A stretch of DNA of 5,885 bases from JBGPIT01 sp041485125 (lineage in GTDB: Bacteria > Desulfobacterota > Binatia > UTPRO1): contig JBGPIT010000315.1 of the NCBI GenBank assembly GCA_041485125.1, forward strand, positions 1-5,885, read 5' to 3'. Positions 1-5,145 of this stretch are shown here, one piece after another (position 1 is the first letter of the stretch; every line of letters starts with the position of its first letter). A model generated the notes under the pieces. The model had not been told where the DNA came from and ran no database searches. It was given only the letters and a program-made list of their open reading frames with translations. Made by a program: the position numbers and the translations under genes.

Positions 1-471
1 AGCTCGTGCTTCTCGGCCTGCGAGCGGAAGCGGAGGGCATCGATGTGGTCGATGATCTCGCGCATGTTGTAGCCGCTGGAGATCTTGTTTTTGATCTCGC
101 CGAAGATCTCCCCGATCTTGTATTCGATGGTGTTGGGTCCGGTGGCCTTCTGCTTGAAGCCGTGGAGGTAAGGGAAGAGCTTCTGATTGACGAAGTCGCG
201 GAGGTCGTCGCCGGTCAGGGCCTTGTTGTGGTCCGAGCTTGCCGTCCTTGCCCTTGGGCGCGGCCCAGCTTTCCCAGCGATACGGCTTGTCGAGGATATA
301 GCTGTACTTCTTCCCCTCCAGCGCGGCCTGATCGGCGAGGTCCTGCTCCAGCCCGTCGAGATATTTCAAGAACAGCAGCCAAGAGGTCTGCTCGGTATAG
401 TCGAGCTCGGTCGTGCATCCCGCCTCTTTCCAGAGGACATCGTCGACGTTCTTGAAGGCTTGTTCAAACAC
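1..471 (-). CDS. hsdM: Type I restriction-modification DNA methyltransferase (HsdM) N-terminal part, frameshifted, cut by window edge
   Basis: This is the N-terminal region of the modification subunit of a type I restriction-modification system, an adenine-N6 methyltransferase that works with HsdS to protect host DNA and with HsdR in restriction. The reading frame begins FEQAFKNVDDVLWKEAG, continues through LDYTEQTSWLLFLKYLDGLE and YSYILDKPYRWESWAAPKG, and matches the helical HsdM_N domain. After codon 79 the frame breaks: one extra C/G at 233-234 must be skipped to continue as DHNKALTGDDLRDF, then NQKLFPYLHGF, NTIEYKIGEIFGEIK and RFRSQAEKHEL up to the edge. Only about 157 of roughly 500 residues are inside, so the SAM-binding and NPPF/Y motifs lie to the left. 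I chose the GTG at 471 because homologues begin at FEQ and an AGG lies 5 nt upstream; the GTG at 477 is an alternative. It lies about 22 nt after the fic stop. Family call is sure; functionality is doubtful. Confidence 0.88.
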   Translation of the reverse strand, partial: MFEQAFKNVDDVLWKEAGCTTELDYTEQTSWLLFLKYLDGLEQDLADQAALEGKKYSYILDKPYRWESWAAPKGKDGKLGPQQGPDRRRPPRLRQSEALPLPPRLQAEGHRTQHHRIQDRGDLRRDQKQDLQRLQHARDHRPHRCPPLPLAGREARA

Positions 472-493
472 AGGCACCTACCCTATCCGCTAC

Positions 494-1501
494 TCATGAC
501 TTGCGCAGGGCGTAGCGCCCGGTCTTTCTGCTGCCGATTTTCTCCACCAATCCGGCGTCCAACAGCGGACGCAGCAAATCCATGGCCCCTTGCCTGGAAA
601 CGGCCAGCGCGGCCCAGATCTCCGGCGGGGACATGCGGCCGTGATCGCGGAGGAGCTGCAGCAACCGTTCCTGCTTGGGTCGCAGAACCAGCCTCTCCGG
701 CGATTTGAGGTGGAATGCCTGGACGCGCAGCCACACGCGCTCCAGCGTCTGCCGCAATCCCTCGGCGCAATACTCCAGCCAGCCGGTGAGGTCTTCGCCC
801 GCGCGGCGCACCGCCGTGAGCGCGGCGTAGTAGCGCGGACGATCCTCCCAATAGTATTCGTCCACGGAAAAGATGTGATGGGTGTCGAAACCGCGCCGGT
901 AGAGCTCCCAGAGTGCCAAGGCGCGGCCGGTCCGGCCGTTGCCGTCGGCGAACGGATGGATGGCTTCGAAACGATAGTGCAGGATGGCGGAACTCATCAC
1001 CGGCGAGAGTTCAACGGCCTTCCCGCTCCACCACTTGAGCAGTTCGAATATCAGCCCGGAGACATCGCCCGGTGGGGGCGGCACGTAGCGGCCCACACGC
1101 ACGGCGATGCTGCGGTAACGGCCGGCCTCACCCTGGTCCATCACGCCCTCGGCGAGGATGCGATGCAGCCTCAACACGTCCTCGTGCGAGATGTTTTTCT
1201 TCCCCGCATGCTTTTCCACGTAACGCAGGCCGGCGAAATAGTTCAGTACTTCCCGCTGTGAGCGGAGGTCCTTTGCCTCCAAACTGCGGCCCTCCTCCAG
1301 GGCCCGCACCTGCTCCAGCGTGAGCGGGTTGCCCTCGATGGCCGTGGACGCGTGAACGTTCCGCGTGCGGGTGTCCTTTTGGAGTGCCGGAATCCATGAA
1401 AGCTCTACGGCTGCGCCTTGGATTCGCTCCCGCAAAGCCGCAACCCTTTCCACCAACGAAAGCAGGCGGGGGCTGATGGTGAACTGGGGGTCGTAGCTCA
1501 C
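494..1501 (-). CDS. Fic family protein (class II, autoinhibited) with C-terminal winged helix
   Basis: This 335-residue Fic-domain protein belongs to a family that typically transfers AMP, or sometimes another nucleotide moiety, to a hydroxyl of a target protein. The catalytic motif HPFADGNGRTGR is complete at residues 182-193, with catalytic His182, the metal-site Asp186 and the anion-hole GNGR. The inhibitory motif S/TxxxEG/N is present as STAIEG at 52-57, so Glu56 should block ATP binding; its N-terminal position makes this class II. A flap-like segment with PPPP (141-144) precedes the Fic core. Residues about 272-335 resemble a winged helix (SPPEIWAALAVSRQGAMDLL), suggesting DNA binding or self-regulation. 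The GTG start is forced by an in-frame stop at 1513-1511; no clear Shine-Dalgarno site is visible. It sits 25 nt after the unknown gene and about 22 nt before hsdM, a neighbourhood where Fic genes are often found. The cellular target is unknown. Confidence 0.93.
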   Translation of the reverse strand: MSYDPQFTISPRLLSLVERVAALRERIQGAAVELSWIPALQKDTRTRNVHASTAIEGNPLTLEQVRALEEGRSLEAKDLRSQREVLNYFAGLRYVEKHAGKKNISHEDVLRLHRILAEGVMDQGEAGRYRSIAVRVGRYVPPPPGDVSGLIFELLKWWSGKAVELSPVMSSAILHYRFEAIHPFADGNGRTGRALALWELYRRGFDTHHIFSVDEYYWEDRPRYYAALTAVRRAGEDLTGWLEYCAEGLRQTLERVWLRVQAFHLKSPERLVLRPKQERLLQLLRDHGRMSPPEIWAALAVSRQGAMDLLRPLLDAGLVEKIGSRKTGRYALRKS

Positions 1502-1526
1502 GCAAATGAGTCAAGCATGAGTCCAG

Positions 1527-2111
1527 TTATCCGTCAACCGAGGCTAGACCGTGGGCCACGGCATCCGCTACGAAATCACCGTAACCCCATCCGATGTCGC
1601 GCGCCGCACCCGGCAAAGCAAGCAGCCGCAGTTTGATCGCGTCCTGAATGTTGGAAGGGCTCTTCCGAAACCGCTCGAGCGTGCGCGACAGCATATTCTC
1701 CAGGGAAGAGAAGAACCCATCGTCACCGTAACCGACGTCGGCGGCAAAAGCGGTTCCTTGCTCGACGAATGTCAGCATCAGGTCAAGGGTCCCCGCACCA
1801 TCTCCTGTGGCACGCTCGTATTGGCCGATGGCCTTTTTCGCGTCTGCGATTCGGACCTTGGCTCCCTTGCGAAGGGGATCTGGGAACAGGGCATCAGCAA
1901 CGAGCTGTCGATAAGCGTCCATCTGCTTTGAGCCGTCGCCGAGACGCGCCGATAGGAACTGTCGATTCTCGCGCGAAAGGCGGTAGAGCTCGCCGATCAA
2001 CTGAACGAGTTCTGCGGCTCCGTGCTTCAGGAGCGTCGCTCGGTACGCCCGGAAGCCGTCGGGCTTCTGCTTTGCTTCCATCATATCGATCCCGTGGCGG
2101 TCCAACACCAT
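1527..2111 (-). CDS. Conserved hypothetical protein, possibly DUF6155-like
   Basis: This is a 194-residue soluble, mostly helical protein with no signal peptide or membrane segment. I do not recognise a function. The pattern resembles small proteins of the DUF6155 type as I remember them: an N-terminal helix (LLKHGAAELVQLIGELYRLS, 27-46), an AKKAIGQYER segment (91-100), an acidic central helix around LMLTFVEQGTAF (111-122), and a C-terminal IGWGYGDF (173-180). That link is tentative. The start is uncertain: ATG at 2111 lies 2 nt after the antitoxin stop and suits translational coupling; the paired ATGs at 2084 and 2081 have a GGGA 5 to 8 nt upstream and would remove nine or ten residues. The frame also stays open upstream to 2210, but that part overlaps the antitoxin gene and is very unlikely to be coding. 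It lies between a toxin-antitoxin pair and fic in the same direction, so it is probably co-transcribed. Confidence 0.75.
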   Translation of the reverse strand: MVLDRHGIDMMEAKQKPDGFRAYRATLLKHGAAELVQLIGELYRLSRENRQFLSARLGDGSKQMDAYRQLVADALFPDPLRKGAKVRIADAKKAIGQYERATGDGAGTLDLMLTFVEQGTAFAADVGYGDDGFFSSLENMLSRTLERFRKSPSNIQDAIKLRLLALPGAARDIGWGYGDFVADAVAHGLASVDG

Positions 2112-2113
2112 CG

Positions 2114-2392
2114 TTAGGCGGCTGCGTCCAGTAGTGCCCGCGGATTCTTGTGCGCAATGATCAGAAGGGTCCGTGCAGGCCCAGAAGGCGCGCGACGACC
2201 CTGTTCCCATTCCTGCAGTGTGCGCACCGAGACACCTAGAAGCCGTGCAAACTCGGACTGAGACAGGCCAACCCGCGCCCGCGTTTCCGCAACCGGGGGC
2301 AGCGTCGTCACGCGACCGACCTCGCCGCGCTTCAGCTGACGAAGTCCTTCGAGAATCTCGGCTCCGAGGTTTCGAGACCGTCGTCTATTCAT
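2114..2392 (-). CDS. XRE-family helix-turn-helix antitoxin (HigA/NadS-like)
   Basis: This 92-residue DNA-binding antitoxin is expected to bind the RelE/HigB-type toxin encoded just upstream and to repress their shared promoter. The N-terminal third (about 1-33) is the variable part; the helix-turn-helix follows, with RVGLSQSEFARLLGVSV at about 40-56 and the recognition region RTLQEWEQGRRAPSGPA at 57-73, the signature of the HigA/NadS group. The start is ATG at 2392 because AGGAG (2404-2400) lies exactly 7 nt upstream; an in-frame TTG at 2398 would overlap the toxin stop and has no such site. The gene starts 2 nt after the present toxin stop and ends 2 nt before the unknown gene. Toxin-first order is normal for HigB/HigA and NadT/NadS-like pairs. 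The antitoxin looks intact although its toxin does not, so it may now act as a stand-alone regulator. Confidence 0.88.
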   Translation of the reverse strand: MNRRRSRNLGAEILEGLRQLKRGEVGRVTTLPPVAETRARVGLSQSEFARLLGVSVRTLQEWEQGRRAPSGPARTLLIIAHKNPRALLDAAA

Positions 2393-2438
2393 CTTCAATC
2401 TCCTTTCGAATCTGACGGAGAACGGGAGCGGGAATGTT
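2385..2438 (-). pseudogene. Out-of-frame remnant of the toxin C-terminus
   Basis: On the minus strand these bases read NIPAPVLRQIRKEIEDE followed by TAG, the typical ending of this RelE/HigB-type toxin group. The stretch is shifted relative to the frame that encodes toxin residues 1-79, with a single G (2439) left between the Thr79 codon and the remnant. In the ancestral arrangement the toxin TAG (2387-2385) would have overlapped the antitoxin ATG (2392), the tight coupling common in such pairs. The reading is direct; the ancestry is inferred from remembered family sequences. Confidence 0.75.
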
Positions 2439-2676
2439 CCGTGAGCATCCAGATGACCCCGGCCCGTGACCGCAGGTAGTAGATCACCCGAAGGCCACCA
2501 CGCTTTCCCCGACCCCGCGGGGCCCAGCGTAGTTTCCGCACGCCACCCGAGCCTGGAATGATCGGGCCGGCCTCCGGATTCCGTGCGAGCGCCAGCTGCA
2601 GCTCGAGATACTCGTCATCTGAGAGGTGTTCGCCGATGAGACGCGTGAAGAGCGGCGTCTCGATGAAGGTGAACAC
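2395..2676 (-). CDS. RelE/HigB-family toxin, C-terminus lost by frameshifting deletion (probable pseudogene)
   Basis: This was a RelE/HigB-superfamily mRNA-interferase toxin, which cleaves mRNA, usually on the ribosome. Residues 1-79 read as a normal member: FTFIETPLFTRLI at 2-14, DDEYLELQLAL at 20-30, the hallmark IPGSGGVRKLRWA at 40-52, GKRGGLRVIYYL at 58-69 and VIWMLT at 74-79. The family then continues with an aromatic-x-Lys segment followed by NIPAxVLRQIRKEIED. Here the frame instead gives a serine/arginine tail, EHSRSRSPSDSKGD. The expected ending, NIPAPVLRQIRKEIEDE, is present in another frame at 2438-2385, so about 23 nt appear to be missing after Thr79. The missing segment holds conserved C-terminal residues thought to act in catalysis, so the product is probably inactive. 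The start is GTG at 2676, matching the family N-terminus; only a weak upstream AGG is seen. Confidence 0.85.
   Translation of the reverse strand: MFTFIETPLFTRLIGEHLSDDEYLELQLALARNPEAGPIIPGSGGVRKLRWAPRGRGKRGGLRVIYYLRSRAGVIWMLTEHSRSRSPSDSKGD
2400..2404 (-). promoter_or_regulatory. Strong ribosome binding site of the antitoxin gene
   Basis: AGGAG on the minus strand lies 7 nt before ATG 2392. It is the clearest Shine-Dalgarno site in the window, lies inside the end of the toxin gene, and decides the antitoxin start over the in-frame TTG at 2398. Confidence 0.8.
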
Positions 2677-2682
2677 CTATCA

Positions 2683-2711
2683 GCTATACGTCAGAGACGG
2701 AGGTAGGTCCA
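2683..2711 (-). promoter_or_regulatory. Candidate promoter of the toxin-antitoxin/fic/hsdM chain
   Basis: On the minus strand TGGACC (2711-2706, 4 of 6 matches to TTGACA) and TATAGC (2688-2683, 4 of 6 to TATAAT) are separated by 17 nt. The -10 element ends 6 nt before the toxin GTG, so transcription would begin on the start codon itself, giving a leaderless mRNA. This fits the lack of a clear Shine-Dalgarno site, but both elements are weak. An antitoxin operator would be expected here, yet I could not define a convincing palindrome. Confidence 0.27.
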
Positions 2712-2749
2712 GCCCGAAGATCGGCGCGAACCGACGCAGTTCACCCAAG

Positions 2750-2777
2750 TTGACACCCCGGCCGGCTGCGTCCTAAT
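2750..2777 (+). promoter_or_regulatory. Candidate promoter of the amino acid ABC transporter operon
   Basis: A perfect -35 consensus TTGACA (2750-2755) is followed after 16 nt by CCTAAT (2772-2777, 4 of 6 to TATAAT). Transcription would begin near 2784, only about 3 nt before the GTG at 2787. No Shine-Dalgarno site precedes that GTG, so near-leaderless initiation is consistent. The perfect -35 in otherwise GC-rich DNA is the main support. Confidence 0.4.
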
Positions 2778-2786
2778 CGCTCGGCG

Positions 2787-4349
2787 GTGCTCCGCTCGCT
2801 GACCGTTCTCGTCGTCCTGATCGCAAGCGCAACGGCCTCGACGGCGACGGCAGCGCCGCCAGCTGCGCCGACCGACGATTCCCTCGCCCGCGTCCGGGCG
2901 AGCGGCGAGCTCCGCTGGGGCGCCGACGCGCAGGGCGGCGCGCCGTATGTCTTCCAAGATCCAATGGACCCGAATCACCTGATCGGCTTCGAGGTCGACC
3001 TCGCGACCGAGCTCGCACAGGCGCTCGGAGTCCGCGCCCGCCCGGTGCAGGGCCAGTGGGACACGCTTCTCGAGCTGCTCAACCGCGGCGACTTCGACAT
3101 CGCACTCAACGGGATCGAGGCAACAGACGAGAAACGTCGCGTCTGCGCATTGACCGCGCCCTACTACATCGCCCCCGAGCGCCTCACCATCCGACGCGGC
3201 GACTCGACCGCGCCGCGCGACCTCGCGTCCCTCGCCGGCCGCCGCGCCGGCACGCTCCCCGCCTCGCTCGCCGAGCGCATCCTCAAGCGGGCAGGCGCCG
3301 AGGTGCGTACGTACGACGGCGGGCAGAACGACATCTACGAGGATCTTCGCCTCGGGCGCACGGATGCCGTCCTGCTCGATGCGCCGGTGAGCCTCTACTA
3401 CGGCGACGTGGAGCCGGCGCTCGAGTCGATCGACGGCGCGTTCGGCGAGGTGCGCTATGCGATCGCGGTGCGCTCGCAGGACGAGACGCTGCGCGCGGCG
3501 CTCGACGAGGCGCTCCGAAATCTCGCCCGAACCGGCCGCCTCCGAACGATCTACGAGCGCTGGGGATTGTGGAACGCCGAGACTGCCGCGCTCCTCGGCG
3601 ACACGACCCTGCCACGGACAACAGTCGCGGAGGCATACGATGCGTGGCAGGCAGCCGTCGGTCGCCTGCCCTCCTTCTTCGATCGGGTGACGACGCGCTA
3701 CCCCCGGATGATGCCGCTCTTCGTGCGGGGGGCGTTGATGACGCTCGCGCTCTCGGCGGCGGCGATGGCGCTGGCGGTGCCGCTCGGCGGGCTGCTCGCG
3801 ATCGGCCGGAAGTACGGCGCCACTCCGGTCCGATGGCTCGCGGTCGGCTACATCGAGTTCGTGCGCGGGACGCCGCTGCTGGTGCAGCTCTTGATGCTCT
3901 ACTTCGGTCTTCCCGAGCTCGGCATCACGCTCGATCCGTTCGTCGCCGGCGCGCTCGCGCTCGGCCTCAACTACGCGGCGGCGGAGGCGGAGAATTATCG
4001 CGCCGGGCTCGAGAGCGTGCCGATCGGGCAGCTCGAGGCGGCGTGGTCGCTGCGGCTCTCGACGCCGCAGGCGCTCCGCCACGTGATCGTGCCGCAGGCG
4101 CTACGGGTCGCGATCCCGCCGATCGCGAACGACTTCATCGCGCTCCTGAAAGACAGCTCGCTGGTGTCGCTCGTCACGCTCGCGGAGCTCACCAAGACGT
4201 ACATGAACCTCGCGAGCGCGACGCGCGATCACCTCGGCCTCGGGGTCGTGGTCGCGCTCTGGTATCTCGCGATCGGCCTGCCGTTCGCGTACCTCGCGCG
4301 CGCGGCCGAGACGCGCCTCGGCCGCCACCTCCGGACGACGGCCGCGTGA
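2787..4349 (+). CDS. Amino acid ABC transporter, fused substrate-binding protein and permease
   Basis: This 520-residue protein joins two parts of a polar amino acid importer that are normally separate. Residues 1-23 are a Sec-type signal peptide ending in an AxA-like TAA. Residues about 35-261 form a family 3 solute-binding domain: GFEVDLATELAQALG at 67-81, FDIALNGIEATDEKRR at 103-118 with Arg117 as the likely carboxylate-binding Arg, and DAVLLDAP at 193-200 with Asp198 as the likely amino-group ligand. A linker follows, then a HisM/GlnP-type permease at about 305-510, with hydrophobic segments near 313-338, 362-377, 384-399 and 484-503, the FVRGTPLLVQL motif (358-368) and the coupling EAA loop (417-440). 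In that loop the usual Gly of EAAxxxG is Arg423. The GTG start is needed for the signal peptide and has no Shine-Dalgarno site. The stop overlaps the ATPase start by 4 nt. The exact amino acid carried cannot be told. Confidence 0.95.
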   Translation: MLRSLTVLVVLIASATASTATAAPPAAPTDDSLARVRASGELRWGADAQGGAPYVFQDPMDPNHLIGFEVDLATELAQALGVRARPVQGQWDTLLELLNRGDFDIALNGIEATDEKRRVCALTAPYYIAPERLTIRRGDSTAPRDLASLAGRRAGTLPASLAERILKRAGAEVRTYDGGQNDIYEDLRLGRTDAVLLDAPVSLYYGDVEPALESIDGAFGEVRYAIAVRSQDETLRAALDEALRNLARTGRLRTIYERWGLWNAETAALLGDTTLPRTTVAEAYDAWQAAVGRLPSFFDRVTTRYPRMMPLFVRGALMTLALSAAAMALAVPLGGLLAIGRKYGATPVRWLAVGYIEFVRGTPLLVQLLMLYFGLPELGITLDPFVAGALALGLNYAAAEAENYRAGLESVPIGQLEAAWSLRLSTPQALRHVIVPQALRVAIPPIANDFIALLKDSSLVSLVTLAELTKTYMNLASATRDHLGLGVVVALWYLAIGLPFAYLARAAETRLGRHLRTTAA

Positions 4350-5026
4350 TCCGCGTCTGCGATCTCGAGCGGCGGCATCCCGGCGCGTCGGCGCCGGTGC
4401 TAGACGGCGTCTCGTTCGAGCTGCCGGCGGGCGCGCTCGCGGTCGTGCTCGGTCCGAGCGGGGCCGGCAAGACGACGCTGCTCCGCTGCCTCGCGGGGCT
4501 CGACTCTTTCCAAGCGGGCTCGATCGACGTCGACGACCTGCACGTCGCTGCCAACGGCGCCGGCCGGCGCGAGCTGGCGCGGATGCGCGCGCGCCTGCGC
4601 GGCCGGGTCGGAATCGTCTTCCAGACGCTCGAGCTCTTTCCACATCTCACGGTGCTCGAGAACTGCGTCCTCGCGCCGATCCACGTCGCGCGCGTGCCGC
4701 GGGACGAAGCGGAGTCGCTGGCGCGGGCGTTGCTCGAGCGCCTCGGTCTCGCCGACAAGGCCGGTGAGTACCCGCAGCGCATGTCGGGCGGGCAATGCCA
4801 GCGCGCGGCGATCGCGCGCGCGCTGGCGATGGAGCCGCGTGTCCTCCTCTACGACGAGCCGACGAGCGCGCTCGATCCGTCGCTCAAGCAGGAGGTGTGG
4901 CAAACGGCGCAACGCGTGCGCGCGAGCGGCGTGACGCAGCTGATCGTCACGCACGATGCGGAGATCGCTCGCCACGCCGACGTCGTCTTCACGATCGACG
5001 CCGGACGACTCGCGGAACGACGCTGA
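4346..5026 (+). CDS. Amino acid ABC transporter ATP-binding protein
   Basis: This 226-residue ATPase powers the importer encoded just upstream and should sit on the cytoplasmic face, docked to its EAA loop. All nucleotide-binding elements are present: Walker A GPSGAGKTT (36-44), Q-loop Gln93 in VFQTLELFPH, signature MSGGQCQR (146-153), Walker B VLLYDEPTSALD (166-177) with catalytic Glu171, and the H-loop His203 in VTHD. The signature has Met in place of Leu and Cys in place of the usual Gln/Lys, both mild changes. LFPHLTVLEN is typical of the polar amino acid (HisP/GlnQ) group. It is slightly shorter than the usual 240-260 residues, mostly at the ends. GTG at 4346 overlaps the permease stop as GTGA, so translation is probably coupled. 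The same frame is open far upstream to 3056, but that part overlaps the permease fusion and has no protein-like pattern. Confidence 0.95.
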   Translation: MIRVCDLERRHPGASAPVLDGVSFELPAGALAVVLGPSGAGKTTLLRCLAGLDSFQAGSIDVDDLHVAANGAGRRELARMRARLRGRVGIVFQTLELFPHLTVLENCVLAPIHVARVPRDEAESLARALLERLGLADKAGEYPQRMSGGQCQRAAIARALAMEPRVLLYDEPTSALDPSLKQEVWQTAQRVRASGVTQLIVTHDAEIARHADVVFTIDAGRLAERR

Positions 5027-5082
5027 CGATCCGCCGCCGGGACCATCAGCTGGCGCGGGTATAGTGCTTCACATTGACGCAC

Positions 5083-5117
5083 GGCCGTCGGAGATCGCGA
5101 ATCCGACGTTGACGGCC
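5083..5117. repeat. Nested, mutually exclusive inverted repeats in intergenic spacer
   Basis: A perfect 7-bp inverted repeat, GGCCGTC (5083-5089) and GACGGCC (5111-5117), encloses and partly overlaps a second perfect 6-bp one, GTCGGA (5087-5092) and TCCGAC (5102-5107). Both cannot form at once. It lies between the ATPase stop and the nuclease gene. No T-run follows, so a classical intrinsic terminator is not supported; it may be an operator, an RNA hairpin, or chance in GC-rich DNA. Confidence 0.35.
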
Positions 5118-5145
5118 ATCGCACGCGCGTGAGAGTCCATGACTC

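Noticed and set aside
6..708. Plus-strand open frames opposite hsdM and the end of fic
   Set aside because: The minus strand carries strong HsdM and Fic family sequence; the plus frames are shadows.
1503..1521. Repeated GACTCAT (minus strand) before fic, with GACTCATGC also present at 5141-5149 before the nuclease gene
   Set aside because: The shared word is only 7-9 bases and has no further symmetry or spacing in common; chance is a sufficient explanation.
2112..2210. N-terminal extension of the unknown protein up to 2210
   Set aside because: It overlaps the antitoxin gene by almost 100 nt, is unlike the rest of the protein, and better starts exist at 2111 and 2084.
2677..2690. Possible antitoxin operator around TATCAGCTATA
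   Set aside because: Only the outer three bases on each side are symmetric, too little for an operator call.
2691..4082. A 463-codon open frame on the minus strand opposite the ABC fusion gene
   Set aside because: It is an Arg/Glu/His-rich shadow caused by GC-rich codon bias; the plus-strand frame has clear domains and motifs.
3056..4345. Plus-strand frame open far upstream of the ATPase gene
   Set aside because: It overlaps the binding-protein/permease gene in another frame, is low-complexity Arg/Ala, and only the part from 4346 matches an ATPase.
5060..5065. TATAGT as a -10 element for the nuclease gene
   Set aside because: No acceptable -35 lies 16-18 nt upstream, so the promoter cannot be supported.
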